DNA of 64,000 bases from Helicobacter sp. 13S00482-2 (GCF_002272795.1 NZ_MLAT01000001.1:186001-250000); one strand, 5' to 3'. Positions 1 through 8,691 are shown, numbered from the stretch's first letter. The notes: generated by a model from the letters alone, not told the origin. Numbers and translations are program-made.

Positions 1-2467
1 CTTTGTCATTGACCTTATCTGCTAAAGTTCCAATTTTATTTTTAAGAATAAAAGGATCTCCTACCGCCATACTCTTAGTCGCATCTATCAAAGTCTTTTT
101 GAAATTCTCATCATTATAAACCTCTTCTTCTAGCACCAAAAGTGAAGTAGCTGAGCATTTTTGACCAGAATTACTAAAGGCTGAATGAATGATATTTTTG
201 ATAGCCTGATCTCTATCTGCCATCTTACTTACAATGGTTGCATTCTTTCCACCTGTTTCTGCAGAAAGCAAGAGTGCAGGATTAGCCTCTAGCATCTTAT
301 AGGCAGTATCTTCGCCTCCTGTTAATACAGAGAAACATACAGATTTATCTTTGAGTAGGTATTTACTAATATCTGATCCTTTTGCAGGAAGATAAATAAG
401 TGCATCTCTTGGAATACCTGCATCCCAGAAACATTCACATAACATATATCCAGTCACGCTTGAAAGGCTAGAAGGTTTATAGATAACCCTATTCCCTGCC
501 GCCAAAGGTGCTGCTATGGTTCCTATGGATATACCCACAGGGAAATTCCAAGGAGCAATAACCACACCTATTCCCTTAGGGGCAAAATGAGTATTTGGAT
601 TTTCTTCCTTTAAGATTCTAAGACTATGAGGATAAAACTCTAAAAAATCTATCGCTTCACTCACTTCAGGATCTGTTTCTGCATAAGTTTTTCCTACTTC
701 TAATGCTGCTATACCAATAAGATCTCCTCTTCTCTCTCGTACTTTTTGAGCAACCTGTGAGATAATCTTATGAATGTCTTTATGATCCATTTTTGAAAAT
801 CCACTTTTATCCTCTTTTGCAACTTCTAGTGCTTTGTGAATAGCTTCCTCATCGGCAAGTGCGATGGTAGCAATTTTTTTATTTTGAATATGATCAAAAA
901 CTTCTGTTTTTTTCATACCAGGGTTTTGTATTTTTTCACCTGCGATGGGATAGATCTCTAGATGTGGTAAGTTTTGATATTTGGCCTTAATCTGTTGTGC
1001 CCAATCCCTATTGGCGGCCAAAATAAAGTCTGTATCACTTTCATTGGTGAATTCTTTATGATCATAGGTGCTTTTCCCACTTTGTGGAGCAAGACGATTT
1101 TGAGTCCTATGAGTAGAATTATCAAGCTTAGCCATGTTTTCTAACGAATCCAAAAATAACTGCTTTTGAGTTTCCCAATTTTTTGAACCCACTTTGAGAT
1201 TGAAAAAATATCTCATAAAATTATCTTCACTTGTATTTTCATCAAGTCTTCTGACTAGATAAGCAATTGCATTATTAAAATGTTCATCATTGCAAACTGG
1301 TGCATAAAGAATCAATTTGTGCATTTTGCTGAGTTCATAAGAAGCCTGCAGACTCATTCCTTCAAGCATCTCAAATGTAAATGAGTCTTGAGCTCCCTTA
1401 TCATAAACTCTTGTATAAGCATATGCAATTTCAAAAAGATTATGGGAAGCAATACCGATTCTTATGTACTTGTAGTTATCACCTTCAAGCACAAAATCCA
1501 ACATCTTATTGTAGTTGGAGTCAGTATCCATTTTTCTTGAGAATGTCGGTAATTCCCAACCTTTTTGAGAAGCGATAGTCTCTTCTGATTCCATATTCGC
1601 ACCTTTAACAAAACGAATTTTGATAGCAGGTTTGCCTGATTTTACCCTCTGTTTTGAAAAATCATGAAGTTTTTCTAAATACATTAAAGAATCTGGAATG
1701 TACGCTTGAAGAACGATTCCTGCTTCAATATCAAATTTTGAAACAGACTCCATAAAGGCACTCACTGTAAGTTCTAAATCTCTAAATTCCTCCATATCAA
1801 GATTGATAAATTTTTTCTTGCCGTGTTTTTTCTCAGATTCTTGAGCGATGCTATAAAGTTCATCAAGTCTTTTAACTACTTCAGATTTTGAGTATTCAAA
1901 ATCAATAATATTGATTTGTGAGAAAATAGTAGTGATCTTAATGGAAATATATTCAATATGCTCAGATCTAAGCGCATCTTCATATTTGTGCATTCGATAC
2001 AAAGCCTCTGCTTCGCCAAGCACCTCTTCACCGATGAGATTGACATTTAAAGTAATATTTTGACCTCTTCTTTTAATAATATGAGCATCAAGTTTAGATC
2101 TTTCTTCATCTAGCACCATCGCTTTTGTGTCATTTCGAATATAATTAACAAAGAAAGGAACACTCATATTCGGAGCTAATTTCCCCGCTGATAGAAATGC
2201 TATCAAGAGAAATTTTTCATACGCAGAGAAAAAATCTGCAATACCGTATTTTCCCAAAATATACTCAATCTCATTGAATCTTGCAGAGTTATCAAAACAT
2301 CGAAAACTTCGATCAAGCAACTCTATGAGCATCACTTTATTTTTTGGATTTTCTAAAAGTTTCTGCATTTTCTTGTGAAATGATTTTTCTGTAGAAGAAA
2401 TATGCTCAGTGATTTTTTGTTGTAATTCTTCGGCCAATTGAAGAGATTTAGAAACTAGCTGGTCCAT
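1..2467 (-). CDS. putA: Bifunctional proline dehydrogenase / P5C dehydrogenase PutA (partial, C-terminus beyond left edge)
   Basis: Reading the minus strand from 2467 gives an open frame of 822 codons that runs off the left edge. It oxidises proline to glutamate: an N-terminal FAD proline dehydrogenase part passes delta-1-pyrroline-5-carboxylate to a C-terminal NAD aldehyde dehydrogenase part. Visible motifs are VKGAN and LVRRLDEN in the PRODH part, APWNFPVGI and ETGGKNA in the dehydrogenase part, and the catalytic cysteine in SGQKCSA near position 165. An in-frame ATG lies nine bases upstream (2476), but the AAGGA ribosome site overlaps that ATG and sits eight bases before 2467, so 2467 is preferred. 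The divergent neighbour is an amino-acid permease that could supply proline. Electrons probably enter the quinone pool. The identity is secure; only the C-terminal end is missing. Confidence 0.95.
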   Translation of the reverse strand, partial: MDQLVSKSLQLAEELQQKITEHISSTEKSFHKKMQKLLENPKNKVMLIELLDRSFRCFDNSARFNEIEYILGKYGIADFFSAYEKFLLIAFLSAGKLAPNMSVPFFVNYIRNDTKAMVLDEERSKLDAHIIKRRGQNITLNVNLIGEEVLGEAEALYRMHKYEDALRSEHIEYISIKITTIFSQINIIDFEYSKSEVVKRLDELYSIAQESEKKHGKKKFINLDMEEFRDLELTVSAFMESVSKFDIEAGIVLQAYIPDSLMYLEKLHDFSKQRVKSGKPAIKIRFVKGANMESEETIASQKGWELPTFSRKMDTDSNYNKMLDFVLEGDNYKYIRIGIASHNLFEIAYAYTRVYDKGAQDSFTFEMLEGMSLQASYELSKMHKLILYAPVCNDEHFNNAIAYLVRRLDENTSEDNFMRYFFNLKVGSKNWETQKQLFLDSLENMAKLDNSTHRTQNRLAPQSGKSTYDHKEFTNESDTDFILAANRDWAQQIKAKYQNLPHLEIYPIAGEKIQNPGMKKTEVFDHIQNKKIATIALADEEAIHKALEVAKEDKSGFSKMDHKDIHKIISQVAQKVRERRGDLIGIAALEVGKTYAETDPEVSEAIDFLEFYPHSLRILKEENPNTHFAPKGIGVVIAPWNFPVGISIGTIAAPLAAGNRVIYKPSSLSSVTGYMLCECFWDAGIPRDALIYLPAKGSDISKYLLKDKSVCFSVLTGGEDTAYKMLEANPALLLSAETGGKNATIVSKMADRDQAIKNIIHSAFSNSGQKCSATSLLVLEEEVYNDENFKKTLIDATKSMAVGDPFILKNKIGTLADKVNDK

Positions 2468-2662
2468 TATGTCCATCCTTAATTTTTGTTATTTTGGTAT
2501 ATCACGATACGATATTTGATTTTCTCTTAAAAATTTGACAAAAATAATTTACAACTCTGCCATATTTATCTAAAAGTGTAGAAATGCTACATTTTTGCAC
2601 AAACAAAAAAAAATATACTCAAAAAAATCTTACAGTTTTTGTTGAATTTTGATCTAAAAATA

Positions 2663-2668
2663 TATAGT
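2663..2668 (+). promoter_or_regulatory. Putative -10 element of the amino-acid permease
   Basis: TATAGT lies 35 bases upstream of the permease ATG at 2704, in the AT-rich region shared with divergent putA. A good ribosome site (GAAGGGA) precedes the ATG. Campylobacterota sigma-80 promoters rely mainly on the -10 box, so this is a reasonable but unproven call. I see no clear operator in the rest of 2468-2703. Confidence 0.4.
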
Positions 2669-2703
2669 ATTTAAAAACACACTAATTTTGAAGGGAATCG
2701 CTC

Positions 2704-4104
2704 ATGAAAAACGATAATACATTTGCACGGGATCTAAAAACTCGTCACTTGATTATGATTGCTTTTGGTGGAGCAATGGGAACAGGATTATTTGTAGGTA
2801 CAGGAGAGAGTTTGCATACTGCTGGTCCATTAGGAACCATCATAGCTTATTGCGTGGCTTCTGTAATTGTTTATAGCATTATGCTTTCTCTAGGAGAACT
2901 CAGCTCTTATTTTCCCAATACTGGTAGTTTTGGAGATTATGCTCATCGCTTCATATCTCCATCAGCGGGATATATGGTTTTTTGGCTCTATTGGCTGAAT
3001 TGGACAACAACTGTAGGGATAGAATTCATTGCTGTAGGATTTTTGATGCAAAAGTGGTTTCCCAACGTAGATACTTACATTTGGGTGATTGTATGCATCA
3101 TTGGAGTTTTTTCTTTTAATGTCTATAGGGTAAAAATCTTTGCTGAAAGCGAATTCACTCTCTCGCTCATCAAGGTCATTGCAGTTGTTTTATTTTTGAT
3201 ATTTGGATTTGGAATGTTGTTTTATCATTTATACCAAGATGGCTTTGCCAAAACATTTTCAAACTTTTATTTTCACACTCAAGATTATAGTGGATTTTTT
3301 CCAAATGGTATCACTGCGGTGTTTATGACAATTTTAGCGGTGAATTTTGCCTTCACAGGCACAGAAGTTATGGGCGTGGCTGTAGGGGAAACAGAAAACC
3401 CAGCAAAAGCGGTTCCGATGGCCATCAATGCAACCTTATGGCGTTTGATTGTATTTTTTGTTGGATCAGTTTTTATTATCGCCACATTTCTACCTATGAG
3501 CGATGCAACTATCACCCAAAGTCCTTTTGTAAATGTTTTGCAAATTTTTAACGTGCCTTATGTAGGTGATGTGATGAATTTCATCCTTATCTCAGCATTA
3601 CTTTCCACGGCTAATTCTGGAGTTTATGCTTCTGCTAGAATGATTTGGGGGTTGGCTGAGAAAAAAATGTTGCCAGGCTTCTTTTGTGTAGTGAATAAAA
3701 ATGGTATCCCTATCAATGGACTTCTTTTCTCTATGCTTGTATCGCTTTTAGCTTTGCTTACGGCAGTTTCTCCAGCAAAAAGCGTGATCAATAATCTCAT
3801 TGCTGTGAGTTCTTTGGCAATGATGTTAGTTTGGCTAAGTGTGAGCATTTCTCAATATAAATTCAGAAAATGGTATCTTGGACAAGGTAAAAAACTTGAT
3901 GATTTACCCTACAAAACACCCCTCACTCCAGGTATTCAGATATTTGGAGTTATCGGATGTGTGGTATCAATCATAGGTGCATATTTTGACAAAGAACAAC
4001 GCATTGCCATCTATGGGACTATTATTTTTTGTGTGGTAGCTTTCATTGCATACCACCTAACCAAACATATTTGGAGAAAAGATGAAAAATTTACGTCAAA
4101 TTGA
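2704..4104 (+). CDS. Amino-acid permease, APC superfamily (AAP family)
   Basis: The 466-residue product is an inner-membrane proton-coupled amino-acid importer with about twelve hydrophobic segments. The N-terminus has the family signature: a basic LKTRHL stretch, then IAFGGAMGTGLFVGTG in the first membrane helix. Further conserved blocks are SLGELSSYFPNTGSF (helix 2-3) and FTGTEVMGVAVGETENPAKAVP (helix 6). Length is normal for the AAP family (ProY, LysP, GabP, RocE). The substrate cannot be read from sequence. Its divergent position next to putA suggests proline or a related amino acid, but that is inference. It ends inside the next gene (23-base overlap), so the PilT-like gene is probably co-transcribed. 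Confidence 0.85.
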   Translation: MKNDNTFARDLKTRHLIMIAFGGAMGTGLFVGTGESLHTAGPLGTIIAYCVASVIVYSIMLSLGELSSYFPNTGSFGDYAHRFISPSAGYMVFWLYWLNWTTTVGIEFIAVGFLMQKWFPNVDTYIWVIVCIIGVFSFNVYRVKIFAESEFTLSLIKVIAVVLFLIFGFGMLFYHLYQDGFAKTFSNFYFHTQDYSGFFPNGITAVFMTILAVNFAFTGTEVMGVAVGETENPAKAVPMAINATLWRLIVFFVGSVFIIATFLPMSDATITQSPFVNVLQIFNVPYVGDVMNFILISALLSTANSGVYASARMIWGLAEKKMLPGFFCVVNKNGIPINGLLFSMLVSLLALLTAVSPAKSVINNLIAVSSLAMMLVWLSVSISQYKFRKWYLGQGKKLDDLPYKTPLTPGIQIFGVIGCVVSIIGAYFDKEQRIAIYGTIIFCVVAFIAYHLTKHIWRKDEKFTSN

Positions 4105-5062
4105 ATTTGGAGATATTTTATCTAGTGCCCTAGATATGAATGCTTCAGATATTCACATAATGGGAAATGGGGAGGTATTTTTCAGAGTTAGCACACAAAT
4201 CACTCCCTCAGACATAAAATTAGAAAATAACGAGCTTCTCTTAGAGGAATTTCTTACTCCTATAGAAATAGAGTCTATCAAAACTGGCGAAGAAAAAGAT
4301 ATGAGTGTGTGTTATGAAGGCAAAAGATTGCGGGTGAATTTTTATCTCGCAAATGGTTTGCCTTCAATGAGTTTTCGTGTTCTATGTGAAAAAATTCCTG
4401 ATATTGATGCACTTTTGCTCCCACCTATTCTCAAAAGTATTTTTAGTAAAACTAGCGGACTTGTATTAGTAAGTGGCAGTACTGGTAGTGGGAAATCGAC
4501 CACCATCGCTTCAGCACTTGAATATGTAAATGAGCATTTTGCTAGACACATCATATGCATAGAAGATCCTATTGAATATATTCATAGCAACAAAAAGAGT
4601 TTTTTTTCTCATCGCGAGATAAAAAAAGATACGCAAAGCTTTGCTTCTGCCATCAAATCAGCTCTTCGTCAAGATCCAGATGTAATTTTTATCGGAGAGC
4701 TAAGAGATAGGGAGTCTATCAAAACAGCTCTTTTAGCTAGTCAATTAGGACATTTGGTTGTAGCGACCACTCATTCTTCAGATAGCACCAACACTCTCTC
4801 AAGAATTATCAATAACTTTGAAGATTCACGTTCTGAAATTGCACTTGAACTAGCCACTAGCTTAGAAGCCATCATTTCTCAAGAGCTAATCAAACTTGAG
4901 AATGGAAAACTTCAAGCAATCTGTGAAATTCTTATCGCCACACCTGCTATAAAAACACTTATTAGGGATCAAAAATTCCATCAAATCCCTTCTCAAATAG
5001 CAATGGGAAGAGAATTTGGAATGATTAATTTTGAGCAGAGCAAGAAAAATTTGGGGTTATAA
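4082..5062 (+). CDS. pilT: PilT-type retraction ATPase
   Basis: This 326-residue cytoplasmic secretion ATPase belongs to the PilT branch of the GspE/PilB/PilT family. Walker A (GSTGSGKST) is at residues 132-140, the Asp box (IEDPIEYIH) near 160-168, Walker B (DPDVIFIGE) near 198-206 and the His box (HLVVATTHSSDS) near 224-235. AIKTLIRD at 289-296 matches the AIRNLIRE motif that separates retraction ATPases from assembly ATPases. It also lacks the N-terminal extension and tetra-cysteine zinc site seen in the GspE-type protein at 33803-35416. It depolymerises pili or pseudopili. The start overlaps the permease end, with GGAG five bases upstream. No other pilus gene is adjacent; its partner is most likely the machine at 32613-40989. 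Confidence 0.85.
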   Translation: MKNLRQIEFGDILSSALDMNASDIHIMGNGEVFFRVSTQITPSDIKLENNELLLEEFLTPIEIESIKTGEEKDMSVCYEGKRLRVNFYLANGLPSMSFRVLCEKIPDIDALLLPPILKSIFSKTSGLVLVSGSTGSGKSTTIASALEYVNEHFARHIICIEDPIEYIHSNKKSFFSHREIKKDTQSFASAIKSALRQDPDVIFIGELRDRESIKTALLASQLGHLVVATTHSSDSTNTLSRIINNFEDSRSEIALELATSLEAIISQELIKLENGKLQAICEILIATPAIKTLIRDQKFHQIPSQIAMGREFGMINFEQSKKNLGL

Positions 5063-5087
5063 CAAATGTCATTATCCTCTAATTTTC

Positions 5088-5423
5088 TCATAGGAAGTGT
5101 TTTATTAGCGATAGGAGATAATCTTTGTTTTTAGGGTTCTCATAATAAAATTCAGCACTTCCATTTCTAGCGTTTTTGCCATATGTGTCTATGAGTTTTT
5201 TAGCAGGATCTTTGAATTCAGTCACTCTAATGTCAAAGAACACTCGGATTTTATTTTCAACAAATCTAAATGTGTCTATAACCAACGAAGTTTTTTTATT
5301 TGTGTTCAGATGAATATAATTTTTACAAGATTGATACTCACATTTTAGAATGTATGGTTTTGATATCTTCGTAGATTTCCTTTAATCTAGGATTTTCAGA
5401 TCTTCTAAGACATTTTCCCTTTA
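5088..5423 (-). pseudogene. Frameshifted remnant of a DUF5655-like C-terminal domain
   Basis: Two minus-strand reading frames join to give a plausible protein. From about 5420 one frame reads SENPRLKEIYEDIKTIHSKM and then stops near 5342. A second frame continues CKNYIHLNTNKK and runs to the stop at 5088 (ending KNKDYLLSLIKHFL). The joined sequence resembles the DUF5655 domain found at the C-terminus of some restriction-type nucleases, including a DP...D element and a final LI-rich helix. It directly follows the HsdR-N-like gene, whose stop lies at 5421, so it may once have been that protein's C-terminal domain. The domain name is pattern recognition only. Confidence 0.45.
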
Positions 5424-6419
5424 TTTTGAGGTTTTAAGTATAAACTTTAAAGGATTTGTATCTACCGCCTCAACCATATCCTTCATTTTATAACGAACTA
5501 CCTCAAAGGTTCTTTTCTGTAAATTTTCGATTTTAGAGGGAATTTGTTCTCTGGGATATTTCTTCTCTATTTTCTCCCATATTTCTTTGGCAGTAAGTGG
5601 ATGCGAACTTGAAGATAGAGCCTCCATAATGGCTTTTTTGAAAAAATCAACTACCTTTACTTTCATTTTTTCATTTAGAGTATCTATTTTATCTAACTTA
5701 TTAGATATTTTTGCATCACTGCTTTTATAAAAAAGCTCATTAAATGCTTGTTTTAGGTATTTCTTACATTCTGCCTTCAAGTTTTGAGTTACTTGTTTTT
5801 GTTTGATTTCTTCTGCAAAAATCTTTATAAAACCTTCACTCGGTTTGTCTATCTCTTTTTTTAACTTATTTAATATTTTTTTATATTTTATGCATTCTTT
5901 TGCCCATTCTACTATAGCGTTTGGATTTATTTTGTCATAAGAAAAATTTTCAAGATTTTTTAAATCTTCACAATCATGACTCTTTAAGTCAAAAACAAAA
6001 AATGGTTCTTCATCTAATATGTTAGATCTATTTATATCAGAGAAAAATCGATACTCAACTCCATTACTTAGCATAACAAAAAGCTTATGTTTCGGGTCTG
6101 GATTAAGTTTATTTCTAAAATAACTGCTAAGCTGTTTATAAAAACCTCCCAAAGAACTCTCAAACGGTTTGGCTTCCAAGATTAAAACTAGGCTGCCATT
6201 TTTATAGAGGGAATAATCCACTTTTTCTCCGCCTTTTCCTTGAAAACCTGCATTATCTTCAACAACACATATATTAGGGTTTGTTGTATCATAGCCCAAT
6301 GCGTCTAACATCTTATCTATCAAAGATTTTCTAGTCTGTGCTTCATTCCCTCGCATGGGTTTTGTAAAATCTTCATCTTGAACTTTTTTTGCCAACTCTT
6401 CTATCAGGGTGTTGTTCAT
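5421..6419 (-). CDS. Type I restriction enzyme HsdR N-terminal-domain-like nuclease
   Basis: This 332-residue cytoplasmic protein begins with the HsdR N-terminal nuclease fold. RGNEAQTRKSLIDKML is at residues 23-38, followed by LGYD and a PD-(D/E)xK core: D68 in KVDYSLY and E82-A-K84 in ILEAK. It has no helicase motor, specificity subunit or methylase around it, so it is a stand-alone member. The C-terminal half is helical and ends in a winged-helix-like stretch (HPLTAKEIWEKIEKKYPRE). A frameshifted DUF5655-like tail follows directly, suggesting a recently lost C-terminal domain. Such proteins are widespread in mobile or defence islands; the function here is unknown. Nuclease activity is plausible because the core acidic and lysine residues are intact. 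Confidence 0.65.
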   Translation of the reverse strand: MNNTLIEELAKKVQDEDFTKPMRGNEAQTRKSLIDKMLDALGYDTTNPNICVVEDNAGFQGKGGEKVDYSLYKNGSLVLILEAKPFESSLGGFYKQLSSYFRNKLNPDPKHKLFVMLSNGVEYRFFSDINRSNILDEEPFFVFDLKSHDCEDLKNLENFSYDKINPNAIVEWAKECIKYKKILNKLKKEIDKPSEGFIKIFAEEIKQKQVTQNLKAECKKYLKQAFNELFYKSSDAKISNKLDKIDTLNEKMKVKVVDFFKKAIMEALSSSSHPLTAKEIWEKIEKKYPREQIPSKIENLQKRTFEVVRYKMKDMVEAVDTNPLKFILKTSK

Positions 6420-6467
6420 TTTGATTTCCTTTTTTTGATATGTTTTCTGAGTAAAATATTTAAGAAT

Positions 6468-7127
6468 CTATTGTTTTGGTTTATTCTCATATTTTTGAAA
6501 ATATTCTTCTGACTTTACTGTTGCTTTTTCTCTAAGCTCAATTATTTCTTTAGTTACGTCTCTATACTTGGGTACTGTTTTTGAAGAACCGTTAATAGTA
6601 GAATATGTATATACCCCATCATAAATGTAATATTGAGGTGGCAAAATATCTCCTTCTGCGTATTCGCTAGAGCTTTTTTTTTCAACAAAAATGAGTTGAC
6701 AAAAACTTTGGTTCGACAGTGAATCACAAAGAACATAAGGGAATTGAGCCAAAAATCCTTCTCCAGGAATAATTTGAAATATTCTTACCTGTGAATCAAG
6801 TTTAATTACAACCTGTCTATCACGTTCTAACTTGGTAGTGATATCAGGCGGTGATGTAAAAATCTTAGGTAATTTAAAAAAAACAAGATACGAATCAAGA
6901 TAATATTGAAAAACAGCTTGTTTTGCTGAATGGATTTGCTCTGAAACATAGAGATACATTTTATCGATGACTGCCTTAAATTCTTGTGCCTGTTTTGGAC
7001 TATAGTTATTAGTATAATATCTCACACCTGCCAAACATTCATTTAAGTCTTTCTCGCATTTTTTCAAAGAAGGAGCACTATAAAGAAAATAGAAAAACCC
7101 GAATCCCAATATCAAAACAAGTCTCAT
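6468..7127 (-). CDS. Secreted protein of unknown function (219 aa)
   Basis: I do not recognise the family. The N-terminus (MRLVLILGFGFFYFLYSAPS) looks like a Sec signal peptide, with likely cleavage near residue 18. The mature part is largely helical at first, with four cysteines in two pairs (CEKDLNEC, and CDSLSNQSFC), which could form disulfides in the periplasm. It lies nine bases downstream of the outer-membrane beta-barrel gene and is the last tightly spaced member of the envelope operon starting at 8656. An A9 tract (plus strand T9, 6674-6682) encodes the KK pair in VEKKSSS. Function cannot be inferred. Confidence 0.6.
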   Translation of the reverse strand: MRLVLILGFGFFYFLYSAPSLKKCEKDLNECLAGVRYYTNNYSPKQAQEFKAVIDKMYLYVSEQIHSAKQAVFQYYLDSYLVFFKLPKIFTSPPDITTKLERDRQVVIKLDSQVRIFQIIPGEGFLAQFPYVLCDSLSNQSFCQLIFVEKKSSSEYAEGDILPPQYYIYDGVYTYSTINGSSKTVPKYRDVTKEIIELREKATVKSEEYFQKYENKPKQ

Positions 7128-7136
7128 TGTCTATCC

Positions 7137-7970
7137 TTAAAAATTATAATTCAAACCAAAAATTAAATTATCTGCTCGTCCTCGCAGACCCCCGCTAGTA
7201 AAGCCTTCAGAACTAAAATAATTATAATTTGGAGAAATAAATTTACGTCTATACCTTATGTCCATATAAATATGCCTAAAAACTCGATAACCAACTCCAA
7301 TATCAAAAGCAAAAGAATTATTGCTAAAGGCAATATCACTATCAAGTTTCAATGATTGATATTTAGGCTCAAATACAGCTGGAAAAGCTTTAAAATTAGC
7401 TGATAAATTGATATGGTTTTTTTGATACACATAATAAAATCCAACAAAAGCAAAAATACCGTATCCAGACCAGCCAATATCGCTGCCCAATGAAAACACT
7501 TGGGTTTTATCAAACCCAAAACCTAAGCCAAATGAAGGTGCTACATACAAATTAAAATCCTCTATTCCTACTTCTGATTCTTCTACTTTTTTATCTATAT
7601 CTACTATATCTATGGCAAGACTAAAAATATAGCCTAATTTGATACTTAATACTTGTTGAAATTGTGGTGTATTTCCTGGATTACTGACTAACCACTTTCC
7701 CTTATACATAGCATCACCACTAAAACGACTGCTTAGTTTTTCATACCAATACTGTACCCCAACAAAAAATCCCCTTAGTCCTCTATCGTTTAATACTGCT
7801 TTATGATAAATATCGGTTTTCCATTTTTCAGCAATAAAGTCAGATTCATTCTTGTATAGACTCACAGATCTAAATTCATCGTATGTTTTTTTGAGATCAA
7901 AACCAAAAGTAGGAAAACTGTCAGCAAAGACAAAACTACAAAAAATAAGGTAAATAAAAATATTTTTCAT
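7137..7970 (-). CDS. Outer-membrane beta-barrel protein (277 aa)
   Basis: The product starts with a short signal peptide (MKNIFIYLIFCSFVFA). It is then rich in alternating aromatic and hydrophobic strands such as GFFVGVQYWYEKL and GIFAFVGFYYVYQ, and it ends in NLIFGLNYNF. A terminal phenylalanine is the usual BAM recognition signal, so an outer-membrane barrel is likely. Length and style fit small Helicobacter outer-membrane proteins, but no named family is evident. Its ATG overlaps the stop of the 26-residue lipoprotein gene by one base (TAATG), which implies translational coupling. The downstream gene encodes a secreted protein nine bases away. Confidence 0.65.
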   Translation of the reverse strand: MKNIFIYLIFCSFVFADSFPTFGFDLKKTYDEFRSVSLYKNESDFIAEKWKTDIYHKAVLNDRGLRGFFVGVQYWYEKLSSRFSGDAMYKGKWLVSNPGNTPQFQQVLSIKLGYIFSLAIDIVDIDKKVEESEVGIEDFNLYVAPSFGLGFGFDKTQVFSLGSDIGWSGYGIFAFVGFYYVYQKNHINLSANFKAFPAVFEPKYQSLKLDSDIAFSNNSFAFDIGVGYRVFRHIYMDIRYRRKFISPNYNYFSSEGFTSGGLRGRADNLIFGLNYNF

Positions 7971-8050
7971 TATTTATCCATGTAAGATAAATGCCCAAAA
8001 TCACACCCACTCAATAAAAATATTCCAAAAATAATTACTAAAATTCTCAT
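7970..8050 (-). CDS. Micro-lipoprotein, 26 aa
   Basis: This very short frame translates to a product beginning MRILVIIFGIFLLSGC and ending SYMDK. It has a basic residue, a hydrophobic core and a lipobox (LSGC, cysteine at residue 16), leaving a mature peptide of only 11 residues. It starts ten bases after the OB-fold gene, and its TAA overlaps the ATG of the outer-membrane protein. That architecture, with correct frame and lipobox, argues for a real lysis-protein-sized or scaffold lipoprotein rather than chance. It could also act mainly as a coupling leader for the barrel gene. Confidence 0.5.
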   Translation of the reverse strand: MRILVIIFGIFLLSGCDFGHLSYMDK

Positions 8051-8060
8051 TAAGAATCCT

Positions 8061-8450
8061 TTATTTCTGTTTTTTTATGGTGCAATTTTCTCCTGTTGGA
8101 GATATAGTGTAAGATACTTTTTTGCAAATCACAGATATAGCTTCGCCTTTTTTTAACTTTGATAGAGCTTTTATTTCAGAATTCTTCACAAACATGGTTG
8201 CTGAAAAGAACCTATGATTTATGTCTAAACTGACATATGGCTCACCCATAGTCTTTCCAACAGATGTGATAATTCCTGTTATTTCTATCAACTTCCCACT
8301 CAATTTTTCACTAGCAGCAAGTTCATTTTCACTAAACATTTCCTGGAGCTCATCGGGGGTTGTTTTGAAGATTTTAGAATGTTGGGGCTGTGCTATCAAA
8401 AAACCTGATAGTCCCAAAAATAAAAATACACTCGCAACATAAACTCTCAT
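8061..8450 (-). CDS. Periplasmic OB-fold (tRNA_anti-like) protein
   Basis: The 129-residue product has a signal peptide (MRVYVASVFLFLGLSGFLIA) followed by one small domain. The strand pattern KLIEITGIITSVGK ... EPYVSLDI ... ATMFVKN ... LKKGEAISVICKK resembles the tRNA_anti-like OB fold found in exported bacterial proteins. Such proteins are not tRNA-binding enzymes; their role is mostly unknown. The start overlaps the stop of the upstream coiled-coil gene by four bases, and the 26-residue lipoprotein gene follows ten bases later, so translation is likely coupled through this operon. Two cysteines near the C-terminus could pair. Confidence 0.6.
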   Translation of the reverse strand: MRVYVASVFLFLGLSGFLIAQPQHSKIFKTTPDELQEMFSENELAASEKLSGKLIEITGIITSVGKTMGEPYVSLDINHRFFSATMFVKNSEIKALSKLKKGEAISVICKKVSYTISPTGENCTIKKQK

Positions 8451-8656
8451 TTTCTTGTCCTTTTTTCGATTTCTCGTATCATATTGTCGTGCTCTTTTTT
8501 CATTTGATACTCAATGTCTTTGCGGATACTTTTCTCGCTGTCACTTATCATTCGCACGATTTTATCTAGCTTTCTGTCTAGTTCCATTTTTCTCAATGCT
8601 GTCTGTATTTCTTTGTTAATCATTCCTGTGATTTCTCTTTCTGTTTCTCTATCCAT
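8447..8656 (-). CDS. Small coiled-coil protein (69 aa)
   Basis: The product has 69 residues that are almost all charged or helical, with heptad-like spacing (EKSIRKDIEYQMKKEHDNMI), and no signal peptide or membrane segment. A strong GAGGAGT ribosome site lies just upstream of the ATG. It is the first gene of the minus-strand envelope operon and faces the HTH gene across 8657-8793. No family is recognised. It may be a cytoplasmic dimer, for example a regulator partner or small structural protein. Confidence 0.5.
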   Translation of the reverse strand: MDRETEREITGMINKEIQTALRKMELDRKLDKIVRMISDSEKSIRKDIEYQMKKEHDNMIREIEKRTRK

Positions 8657-8691
8657 TTTTTACTCCTCAAAATTTTAATCCAATTATTCTA

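Noticed and set aside
6674-6682. T9 (coding A9) run in the secreted-protein gene as a contingency tract
   Set aside because: A/T runs of this length are common in this AT-rich DNA and nothing else supports switching.
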